Origin: Theocolax elegans
Lineage: Eukaryota; Arthropoda; Insecta; Hymenoptera; Cerocephalidae
DNA length: 64,000 bases
Direction of reading: 5' to 3'
NCBI GenBank assembly: GCA_026168455.1
Contig: CM047425.1
Span: 26,405,058-26,469,057 of the forward strand
Shown: positions 43,932-53,568 of the stretch, piece by piece
Layout: each line of letters starts with the position of its first letter
Numbering within the stretch: the stretch's first letter is position 1
Notes under the pieces: model-generated
Databases searched by the model: none
What the model was told of the DNA's origin: nothing
Seen by the model: the letters and a program-made list of their open reading frames with translations, nothing else
Made by a program: the position numbers and the translations under genes

Positions 43932-44707
43932 TAATTTTTTATGTGTGCTCCTTCCTCATGCGAGGTCTTGGCTTTGGCCTCGCAGTCCACTGCTTTGTGG
44001 CCCTCTTGGCCGCACCGATAGCATTGTGCTGACCTGTCGACTGCGCTCTTGCACTCCCTCGCGATGTGTCCCGATTCGTGGCATCAATAGCAGCGCGAGG
44101 ATACCTCTCGCAGTCAAACTCTGCAATTGACCCATCCGATCCGGAGCTTCCCGTCTTGCAGCAGTTTTTTGGCTTCTACTGCCAAGAGCGGGATGGTCGC
44201 AGCTAGGGTGCCACTGTAGGACCCCCTGGTTTTAATATTATCCGGGAATACCACATTTGGCCCGATCTTTGCCGCAATCGCTACGGCCACCTCCGTTGTT
44301 GTCGTGGACTTGTCCATGTCCCTGATGGTGATGGACACATTGTGAGTCAGCAGCTGGACCTCTGCTGACCCACTCAGTGTGGACGAGACCAGTGTCCTCA
44401 GCTCCGCCGTTTCCGTTCCGGGTCGCCCCAGTTCGAGGAGGAGCTCTCCAGCCCTGGTGCGCCTGAGACTCGTGACCCGTTCTCCTAGTGCCTTTAGTTC
44501 CGGTGCAGCCTTGACCTTCCGGAGAATGTCAGCGTAGAAAGAGCCCCCGCTAGATGTCTTGATGTTGATGGCATCTGGGCGTAGGGGTCTTACTCCGGCC
44601 TTAGGCTCTGCCGTGCCTTTGGCCGGTTTGCTGACACGTTTCTGCTGTTCCTCATGCTGCTTCGACTGGCTGTTCTTCATCTTCTTCTTCTTCTTGCCCT
44701 TCTTCAC
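43932..44707 (-). pseudogene. LINE ORF1: RNA-binding gag-like protein
   Basis: It opens with a Lys-rich N-terminus (MKKGKKKKKMKNSQSK), then a helical middle and a KTFGS-type region (ITIRDMDKSTTT). At the C-terminus are CCHC knuckles, CHESGHIAREC and CYRCGQEGHKAVDC (44075-43990). Two in-frame TGA codons (near 44115 and 44085) interrupt the knuckle region, the second replacing a residue inside the first knuckle. It overlaps closely with the ORF2 start, as usual in this clade. Confidence 0.85.
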
Positions 44708-44808
44708 TACTGTGGCCCAGTCAGGGACATTTGAATGGTTCCCACCCGTCTCAGGAACGGATGGCGAAGCATTTGCTGGCCCATTTTTGTTAGTGGGCTG
44801 CTGCGACC

Positions 44809-44905
44809 TGTGTGCGCGCGCGTGTGTGTGTGTGCGTGTGGATGTGCGCGCGCGCGTGTGTCTGTGTGCGTGTGGATGTGCGCGCGCGCGCGTGTGTGTG
44901 TGTGT
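44809..44905. repeat. (TG)n/(CG)n microsatellite
   Basis: TG repeats with CGCG variants and gtggatgtg interruptions; this is the 5' flank of the LINE. Confidence 0.95.
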
Positions 44906-45400
44906 TATGCCTTAAAATACATGAAAACTAGAGATTTTATTATGTTTATGAGGCATAACTTACAAGAGCGGTCTTGGCCAATAAGCTAACCACCGCCATT
45001 CGAAAGCTCTCGAAAAATGTGATCTTTTAAACGGTGTTAGATCGAAATCGATTGTGGCGTGGTCGCCTTTTTGATATTCAATATTTCTGGGCGTTCTATC
45101 TCTTCGAGATTTCAAAATTAAGAATTCTTACCCAGGTAGATAAGTTCTAAAGATTATTTTGAACCACAGTTGTTTCTAAGGTTTTTTAAAAAAATCAATA
45201 GATTTTGAGATAAATGACTTTGAAAATAGCAATTTTTCTAAAAAATTGAAAAATTTTAATTTCTTATGGTGGAATAACTCTCAGGAAAATTATTTTTAAA
45301 ACCTAAAATTTTTTTCTATCTTCTGGAAGATATTTCCAGCCTATTTTCAAATTTTGTAGCGATTTAAAATTTTCATCGTACCACTGACGAGAAATAGCCC
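44906..45400 (-). repeat. Right arm of the GGGCTATTTC-type TIR element
   Basis: The reverse complement of 14449-14960, ending gaaatagccc at 45400. The LINE and its microsatellite separate it from any left arm. Confidence 0.7.
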
Positions 45401-45412
45401 ATATATATATAT

Positions 45413-46151
45413 GGGTGGTTCTCTGTGACATCGAAGATGAAAAAAATAAATATTGCTATAACTGTGGGAATATGTTTTAGAGGTATCCAGTAGTTCTCCT
45501 GAATTTTTTCAGATTTTTTCTGGGCCATTATTTTAAGTTACAGAGAGTCAAAGTTGACATTTTAGACTTTTTTGCATTATATGCCCATTTTCATGAATTT
45601 TTAGCTCCCAGGGGATGCATTTTTCACTAAAAACATAATTATGACTTTTTTTGTAAAATTATCCGAACTTTTCATTAAAAATACTTTTAAAGTCATAAAT
45701 CTATGCCGTCACACTCTTGTAAGCCATTTAAACCTTAAATAGTGAAAATCAGCAATTCTGCTCCGGACTCTGGTAACCTAATACTGTCTAAAAGATGTCT
45801 TTTTATAGTTAGAAACTGCCTAAATATTTCCAGAGTGGGTCTAAATCATTAAGGTTACTTATGGTCAAAATATCCGGGAAAAGTGCCCGAAATATTAATA
45901 TAAATGCATATTTGTTGCCTTATAACGATGAATCTATTAGCATGACCATTGTAAAAAAATTCATGCACTTACCTGGGAGTGGTAGAAAAGTATCTTCATT
46001 TGTTTCAGTATCCATCTAATTGCCTGTAAGCTGCTAAAAATACAAATATTATTATATAAATGTAAAAAATTAATTTTTAAACATTTATAATGCTGGAATT
46101 TTAGCTTTACATCCCTTACAAGAATTACAATACGAATCTGAAGGATTACTA
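45413..46151 (+). repeat. Single arm of the GGGTGGTTCTCTG palindromic element
   Basis: It matches 16111-16853 with scattered substitutions. On the minus strand the micro-exon is kept: an ATG at 46015-46013 and a donor cccag|gtaagtg at about 45973. The encoded peptide differs at several residues from the 16111 copy. Confidence 0.8.
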
Positions 46152-46334
46152 TTGCAAGTGTATGCAAGTTTTAACTCGTTTATGCTGGCACAAAACAGGA
46201 AGCTTATAACATGGCTCACACCTTTACAAATTGTATGATAGGTTATATTTTTGTAAGAGATATCTGTAGTTATTTAATTTATTTATTTATTTATTTATTT
46301 TTTTATTTATTTATTTATTTATTTATTTATCTAT

Positions 46335-46421
<87 letters not shown>

Positions 46422-46744
46422 TTATTTATTATATAGTACCGTTAATTTAGCGCAAGTTAAGAGCCAGGCAGTAGTTTATTGTAAAATTTATTAGCAAATT
46501 TGTTAAAAATAGTTTAAACTCTGTAGTGCTTCCTGATCAAAGTAAGAGAGGACTTACTTTTGGCATCCAGTTTTGTGCTTTAGCGGTTAGCTTAGGTAGA
46601 GGCAAAATCCAGTTACGTGGAATGGACATTTGGCAAGTAACGCCAAAGTTAAATATTCAATAGCACATAACCTTGCACACACATAGTGCGTCAAGCCAGC
46701 GAGGCTACATACTGTTAGACGTGTGAACGACGCTACAACTGAAG
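46152..46744 (+). other. Upstream flank of Gypsy-2 gag with (TTTA)n
   Basis: It holds a long (TTTA)n microsatellite (46274-46425, one ttta-to-tcta variant) and about 300 bp of plain sequence before the gag ATG. No LTR or PBS is recognisable, so Gypsy-2 appears 5'-truncated or rearranged here. Confidence 0.6.
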
Positions 46745-47095
46745 ATGGCCGCTCAGCAGAAAGATGTCGATAGTCAGATTGACGCATGGATCGAAACGCT
46801 CACCCGGGAGCAAATTGAACTACACCTGAACGCCTTTAACCTAAAATCGGCAGGCTCGGTTCATAGGAAAGCCGAGCGACTCCACCAGTGGCTATTAGGA
46901 AATTATTCGGCCCAGGAGTTTGTGAGGTAAACCTCACACCGTAATTAATTTATAATTTATTATTGGAGGGAAGCCTTGTCGAAGGGACATACCTGAAATA
47001 AGAAAAAGAGTTATTAGTGTATATAGTTAGTTATAAGATTAGCGTAGAGGAAATAGGTATAAGTGAAATAAAATTATAATACAATTAACCCCACG

Positions 47096-47105
47096 TTGGG
47101 CGCCA
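47096..47105 (-). promoter_or_regulatory. Primer-binding site, minus strand
   Basis: TGGCGCCCAA on the minus strand, followed by CGTGGGG, is the common Gypsy PBS form. It lies three bases inside the LTR end at 47109. Confidence 0.7.
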
Positions 47106-47108
47106 TTT

Positions 47109-47475
47109 TGTAACGTGGTCCTCACTTTCGTGGCCCGTAAACCACGCTACTCGGTTCCACTTTATTTAATATATACATATATATGACCTATTACTCCGGT
47201 AAAGACCGTATTTATAATTTCCTGGGTGCCAGGTCTTACCAAATAATAAATAGCTTCCCGGTTCGACTCCTCAGGACGTGGCTCCAACGCCAATACGGAG
47301 GTGGTGAAACCAACGACGAATTTTATCTCCTTCAAGAATGCGTGGCGGTAAATTATCGAGGTATAGGTTAATAAGTCAAAAGAACTCAATAATTCAATTG
47401 AATTAGATTAGAATTTAATTCGATTTATTCCTTCAAAATACCAAGTTCCGATCACTACGGGTGATCACCGTTACA
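47109..47475 (-). repeat. LTR candidate inside the gag insertion
   Basis: TGTAACGTGG at one end and CACCGTTACA at the other reproduce the TGTAACG/CGTTACA end pattern of the other LTRs here. With the adjacent PBS, the element reads leftwards. The right edge is set only by this motif. Confidence 0.5.
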
Positions 47476-48822
47476 ATTTTTATCGACGAAGTAAATTTGA
47501 TAAGTTAAATTTCCGCAAGCTAGCCCGATCTTCCGATCACCGATAATCTCGTAGTATTAATTAATTAATCCGATATTCACGTCTTATCAACTGCGGTAAT
47601 AAATAATAAACCGATTCCCAACCCTTAAAACGGACAAACTCGAATTCGCGGCACGTGCTAATATGGCGGCACGGCTCGCAGGAGGTCTATACGCGACGCG
47701 TAAGAAATCCCCGGCGATTCTTTCAATTGTTCAATTAATTGATGGGCGTGCAGCCCACTTACCGCAAAGAAAAGCAATCTTCTTCAAAAATGGAACTCTA
47801 CTCTTATAATATCTGATAATATATATATATATACTTCTATAAAAATTACTACTATATTACTCGGTGCTACTATACTACTATATTGCTCGGTGAGACTATC
47901 TCGCTAGACTATCCGGCTACGAATGACGATCGGGACTCGTAGCATCCCGCTCGTCCTCGTAGTTCGTTAAAGCGCGGCGCTGTTTGTATTCTTCTTCCTT
48001 GTTTTTCTACCAATAATATCCTTCTGATTAATTAGATGGCTAACTATTACCGCCGTCCGCGCCATCTATTCCCGTACCAATCTTCTTTTCCTCAGTGACG
48101 GAATAACGAAATAACCTTTATTCCGTTGAGGAACTGACTTGCATCTCCACCAATGCAACAGGTGTATCTTCTTTCTTTCTCGTACACACACGCTGTAGAT
48201 GGCTACTTCCCGCTCATTCCGTCGTTCCCCTCCTCGGTGCGCCGCCATGTGCCGCGGCGTGCATATGCGAGAGCAGCGAGCGCCGCCCCCCTCTCTGCCG
48301 CGCTGACCCTAGTACACGAGCAGACGGCCGAGTCCGTTGCAAGCGAGTCGGGCGTCGTTTGTTTACACGACGGCAAACGGGTTTTTCTTTTGTGTGTGTG
48401 AAGAGTGCGCCAGTTCCTGGGTCATCGTCTTCGTGGCTGCCTTCGTTCTCCATCACCAGGTCGTCGGGAGATGGTATTGGATCTACGTGGGAACATGGTT
48501 GGACGTCGGTGGCGGTAAGGTTGTATCATTCCTTCTAATTTGTTAAACTCCTTCCATTTTCCAATCCTCCGATTTCCTCAACAAATTAATAAAAACCCCA
48601 TTAATTCCTTTCCTTTACATACTTAAATATCGGTGACGAGAATAGCTCGGGCCAGGATTCGTAGCTGGTGTTTACTTCTTTCCTAATCTCTATTCCCATA
48701 TCCTATATATAATATCCTATACAAATACACAACTTCCTTACTGCAACTAAACTTTATCCCTTTATAAATCCTACTATCCTAACCTTATATATATTCTAGT
48801 TTTATTTATTATCAACCTTTCA

Positions 48823-48948
48823 GGTAACCAAGACTACCAAGGAGCGGACGCAGGACCAAAAGGTTCACCCAGGACTCATCGCCTCCAAGGACAGGACTCA
48901 CAGGGATAGCATCGTTGGATCACCCAGGACTCATCGTCTCAAAGGTAT
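48823..48948 (+). other. Exon-like segment with an internal direct repeat
   Basis: It is bounded by the acceptor atcaacctttcag and the donor ctcaaag|gtatga. tcacccaggactcatcg occurs twice. No ORF is obvious; it may be a spliced untranslated leader. Confidence 0.35.
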
Positions 48949-50690
48949 GATATTGTATTATAATCTTATTTCACTTATATCTATTTCCTCTACGCTAACC
49001 TTATAACTAACTATATACACTAATAACTCTTTTTCTTATTTCAGGTATGTCCCTTCGACAAGGCTTCCCTCCAATAATAAATTATAAATTATATTATTAT
49101 AAATAAATTAGAAATAGGTGACTGCAAATGCTAGGTGAACATCAAGACGAGGAGTCTGATGAACCTAGCTCAGATCAGGAAGTGTATCTGATACTGCGGG
49201 AGAACGCGGCGGTTAAAGACAACCTGCACAGGACGGTGCAGGACATTGATGACGTCGAGCCGCGACCAACACAGAGCCACAACCCGAACGAGAGGAAGAA
49301 TGGCTGTCATTAGTCTCAGACGAGGGAAGCATTTTCAAAATCCCTCGATCGTTCTCCCAGACCTTGGTACAGCTTATCCAAAAAGTGAATGATCTTACGA
49401 AAAAGGTGGATAAGCTGATGTCCGAGCGCACTCAAACCGCTCACAGCACGAGATTGGACGGTGCCAACCAATCTCACCATGTGCAATTTCAGGACACATA
49501 TACGTGTTATGGTCCTGATGTGAGCGAGATAAGTGAGGCGCAAGTAAATGGCGAGCAACAACGCACAAGCGCCCCTCAGTCTAAGCCTGATGGAGCTTGG
49601 AAGGGGGGGAATGCGCGCGAATCCCAGAGGATTCCTCAAGCGCGCAGCTCGCCAAACAGGAATCGGATATTCTCAACACCAAGCTTTTCAACGTCATCGA
49701 GGTTGAATGGAACACCTCGGGACGTCGGCGGCATTGTTAGGAAGTCGCAGGTCAAGTTCTCTGGCGACAAGAGCCAGAGCATCGATGCCTTCCTAACCAG
49801 GATCGAGGATTGCAGGATCATGGCCAACCTGTCAGAGGACGAGTTACTGCCGTCACTTTCGGAACTTCTAACAGATACTGCCACCACGTGAACGAGAAAC
49901 ACAAGTGGCACTCCTGGCAAGATTTCGTGCCTTCGGCTAAACGTTGGTACGGAATGAGCCAACGTTTCCAGCAGAGGATCATCGCCGAGCAATGCACGGA
50001 CTCAAGGTCCCGATGAACCGGTTAGGGACTATATGACGTGCTCTATCGCAATAATGCGAAAGATAGTCCCTACATCGACTGAAGCGCAGCAGCTCGATCA
50101 TTTGTATCGAAACATGCTGCCACAGCTTCAATGGCTGTTCAAGAGAGCGGAAGTGAGCTCAATTGAACAAATGCTGGACCTCGCCACGGAAGCGGAGCAG
50201 ACGATAGAAGGTGAGAAAGTATATCGTCCACCATCTACGGAGGAAGGGTCTCTGTTTCCTGAAATGGCGTATAAGCCGAAGCGGAAAAAAGGTTCGCCGA
50301 AGGCTAAGGTAGCGGCCGCTGAGGTAAACTCAGCAAAACCAAGCGAGCCAGACGTCGTCGACCGCATCGCAAAGATGCTGGAGGATGCGCTGCGGCCCAT
50401 CGTCTCCCAATTGGCCTCGACGACCCGACAGTCCCGTAGGAGAAGCCCAAGATCTGGCTCTCCAAAGAAAGGCTCACCGGCCAACCGATCTCCGAAGAGT
50501 AGGAGGTTTGGCAGACCTAATGGCCCGAGCAAGAGCTTCGGACACCGGCAGGAGAAGAAGAGTGCTAGTCCACCGAGGTGTAACGGAGTGAATCTTTGTC
50601 GGACCTTGCTCAGATTCCAGGATTCAGGTTTTAAGGAATTTGAAATAAAGTACCACTATTTATAATAAAGGTTAACTATATTAAGACTAA

Positions 50691-51162
50691 CAAGGGGAGT
50701 ACATGACCTCCGGGAAACGGATCACATCCTGCCTTTGGTATGTCTTTTATAATATAAAAATATTAAGAAAGCCAAGTTATCTCTTGCCAATGGCCACTTT
50801 TACGGTAGTTATTCGACATTCAATAATAATAGCAGTAAAAAATACTTCCAATTCAGTCGCTTAGAACTCGGAAACAAATGAAGATAAACAATCGAACCAA
50901 AAACCAGAAGAAAGTTGATTTCAAGTAGATATGGTTTGAAAAAAAAGAAGCTCAAATTACTTAATTTGAAGCAAAGTTATGAAGAAAATAAGAAATTGAA
51001 GACTATTAAGCCAAAATTTAATATGAAAAATTTATTGTTTTTTTTGGCCTAATAGTCTTCAATTTCTTATTTCTTCATAACTTTGCTTCAAATTAAGCAA
51101 TTTGAGCTTCTTTTTTTTCAAACCATATCTACTTGAACTCAACTTTCTTCTGGTTTTCGGTT
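50691..51162. mobile_element. Truncated family A MITE (copy before duplication junction)
   Basis: Identical to 51816-52287 apart from a one-base loss in a T run at about 51070. It breaks off inside its right half where the gag duplicate begins. Confidence 0.8.
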
Positions 51163-51815
51163 TGCTCTATCGCAATAATGCGAAAGATAGTCCCTACATC
51201 GACTGAAGCGCAGCAGCTCGATCAGTTGTATCGAAACATGCTGCCACAGCTTCAATGGCTTGTTCAAGAGAGCGGAAGTCGATCTCAATTGAAACAATGC
51301 TGGACATCGCCACGGAGCGGAGCAGACCGATAGAAGGTGAGAAAGTATATCGTCCACCATCTACGGAGGAAGGGTCTCTGTTCCTGAAATGGCGTATAAG
51401 CCGAAGCGGAAAAAAGGTTCGCCGAAGGCTAAGGTAGCGGCCGCTGAGGTAAACTCAGCAAAACCAAGCGAGCCAGACGTCGTCGACCGCATCGCAAAGA
51501 TGCTGGAGGATGCGCTGCGGCCCATCGTCTCCCAATTGGCCTCGACGACCCGACAGTCCCGTAGGAGAAGCCCAAGATCTGGCTCTCCAAAGAAAGGCTC
51601 ACCGGCCAACCGATCTCCGAAGAGTAGGAGGTTTGGCAGACCTAATGGCCCGAGCAAGAGCTTCGGACACCGGCAGGAGAAGAAGAGTGCTAGTCCACCG
51701 AGGTGTAACGGAGTGAATCTTTGTCGGACCTTGCTCAGATTCCAGGATTCAGGTTTTAAGGAATTTGAAATAAAGTACCACTATTTATAATAAAGGTTAA
51801 CTATATTAAGACTAA
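51163..51815 (+). pseudogene. Duplicate of Gypsy-2 gag segment
   Basis: It repeats 50039-50690. The first 200 bp carry several one-base indels and substitutions (for example ggcttgttc for ggctgttc). From about 51390 onward I see no difference. The frame 51389-51790 is a copy of 50265-50665, not a separate gene. Confidence 0.85.
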
Positions 51816-52492
51816 CAAGGGGAGTACATGACCTCCGGGAAACGGATCACATCCTGCCTTTGGTATGTCTTTTATAATATAAAAATATTAAGAAAGCCAA
51901 GTTATCTCTTGCCAATGGCCACTTTTACGGTAGTTATTCGACATTCAATAATAATAGCAGTAAAAAATACTTCCAATTCAGTCGCTTAGAACTCGGAAAC
52001 AAATGAAGATAAACAATCGAACCAAAAACCAGAAGAAAGTTGATTTCAAGTAGATATGGTTTGAAAAAAAAGAAGCTCAAATTACTTAATTTGAAGCAAA
52101 GTTATGAAGAAAATAAGAAATTGAAGACTATTAAGCCAAAATTTAATATGAAAAATTTATTGTTTTTTTTGGCCTAATAGTCTTCAATTTCTTATTTTCT
52201 TCATAACTTTGCTTCAAATTAAGCAATTTGAGCTTCTTTTTTTTCAAACCATATCTACTTGAACTCAACTTTCTTCTGGTTTTCGGTTCGATTGTTTATC
52301 TTTATTTGTTTCCGAGTTATAAGCGACCGAATTCGAAGTATTTTTTACTGCTTTTATTATTGGATGTCGAATAACTTCCGTAAAAATGGCCATTGGCAAG
52401 AGATAACTTAGCTTTCTTCATATTTTTATATTATAAAAGACATACCAAAGTTAGGATGAGATCCGATTTCCGGAGGACATGTAGTTCCTTTG
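51816..52492. mobile_element. Palindromic MITE, family A, TSD taa
   Basis: A full-length 677-bp copy from caaggggagtacatgacctc to its imperfect complement ending cctttg, flanked by taa on both sides (51813-51815, 52493-52495). Confidence 0.85.
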
Positions 52493-53520
52493 TAAGTACA
52501 AATATACAAAAGGACTAAAGATATAATGCAAATGTTGCCAGCCCGCCTGGTTTTGGTCGGGTGAAGTAGCTAACTAGTCCGTAATCAAATCAAGGCAAAA
52601 TACTTAATTATTACGCGACCTACGAACTTTACAATGCTATCTTAAACTAGTTTCTTAAACGAACGCAACTAACGGTTATTGTGTATGCTCGCACGGAAAT
52701 ACGGTTCGGGCTAATACGTATGTTCACGGGGATACGGTCGGGATAATCCACGTGTGCTCACGAGGATACGGTCGGGATAATCTACCTGTGCTCACGAAGA
52801 TATGGTCGGGATAATCCACGTGCGCTCACGAGGATACGGTCGGGATAGCCCACGTGTGCTCACGAGGGTGCGGTCGGGATAATCTACGTGTGCTCACGAA
52901 GATACGGTCGGGATAATCCACGTGTGCTCACGAGGATACGGTCGGGATAACCCACGTGTGCTCACGAGGGTACGGACAGGATTAGACACCACGTGTGCTC
53001 ACGAGGTGACTACGGTAGGATGCGGTTACGGTAACGGTCGGTACGGTATACGCTAACCGTGTTTACGAACGTGTGCTCACGAACGTATCCACGGTTGCTG
53101 CACTAGGTCGGAGAAAGGGACTGGTCGTGTGCTCACAGCCAGTCCGATCTGACGTCCAGTTGCAGACTGCCTACTGGTGGTTTCGGTGCGCCTTATATAC
53201 CCGATTGTACGAGAGCGCGCATCCGTATAACGTCTGTCCCTCACTCCGGACGGGGTCAATGAACTGGCGAGTAGGCACAGTAGTGGAGAGGCGGTCAATG
53301 ACTCTAATCTATTTATAGCGCGGTCGTTGAACTTGCGTTTAACGGCACGTGTCTATCGCGAAGCTATCTTAATATACTACGTACTTATTATTATTATATA
53401 AACAAAGTTTATTAATTAATTGTAAATATTATTATACATTCCTATTGGTGACAGGTCTCGGATAATTATAGTAAATTAACAATTTATAAAATAATTTTAC
53501 GCAATACTAGTGCGTGTGTT
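52493..53520 (-). mobile_element. Insertion with minisatellite and LTR-like promoter
   Basis: About 1 kb of non-gag sequence between the MITE and the displaced zinc knuckle. On the minus strand GGGTATATAAGG (near 53192-53203) followed by GGCAGTCTGC resembles an LTR core promoter with an initiator. The minisatellite would lie downstream of it. TG/CA ends were not defined. The frame 53073-53318 has no protein features. Confidence 0.35.
52683..53010. repeat. 34-bp minisatellite with CACGTG in each unit
   Basis: The unit is about gatacggtcgggataatc followed by cacgtgtgctcacgag. Around eight tandem units with point variants are present, and two isolated tgtgctcac relics lie downstream at 53066 and 53124. 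Most units contain the palindrome CACGTG. Confidence 0.9.
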
Positions 53521-53568
53521 TATCACACGTCACGGAGGGAAAAAGGGAAGGAACAGCCGAAAAACTGA

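Larger units (their letters stand above)
40757..44808 (-). mobile_element. R1-clade non-LTR retrotransposon (LINE)
   Basis: On the minus strand the order is ORF1 with zinc knuckles, ORF2 with apurinic endonuclease and reverse transcriptase plus a C-terminal Cys/His motif, then a 3' UTR and a 14-base polyA (40757-40770 as T). Both ends sit in AC/TG repeats: (AC)n follows the polyA and precedes the 5' end (44811-44905). R1-clade families such as Waldo and Mino are known to target AC-type repeats; placement in that group is inference. GC content and codon use are far higher than in the surroundings. Lesions in both ORFs make it inactive. Confidence 0.88.
46928..49115. mobile_element. 2.2-kb insertion with inverted leader arms and an LTR
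   Basis: The left arm (46950-47090, minus) and right arm (48957-49088, plus) are inverted copies of one sequence containing the acceptor ttttcttatttcag and ggagggaagcc. Next to the left arm lie a PBS (47096-47105) and an LTR-like block. Right of that, 47476-48950 has no recognised ORF. Intron-like signals occur at 48514-48821 and 48949-49043. The structure could be an inverted pair of truncated elements. Confidence 0.5.
46745..50665 (+). pseudogene. gag: gag of Gypsy-2, split into pieces
   Basis: The N-terminal exon-like piece 46745-46927 (WIETLTREQIELHLNAF) matches the Gypsy-1 gag start and is cut by an insertion. Gag resumes at about 49128 and runs through several frames: 49128-49313, 49316-49891, and a capsid part near 49880-50010 (WHSWQDFVPSAKRWYGMSQ). 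The part 50033-50590 is the matrix-to-nucleocapsid linker, rich in Lys, Ser, Pro and Arg (KKGSP repeats). Reading frame is lost at the insertion edges, near 49313 and near 49890. The zinc knuckle belonging to this gag lies at 53604-53645, beyond a second insertion. Confidence 0.75.

Noticed and set aside
53073..53318. 81-codon ORF as a gene
   Set aside because: It lies over a minus-strand TATA-like promoter and minisatellite edge, with no protein features.
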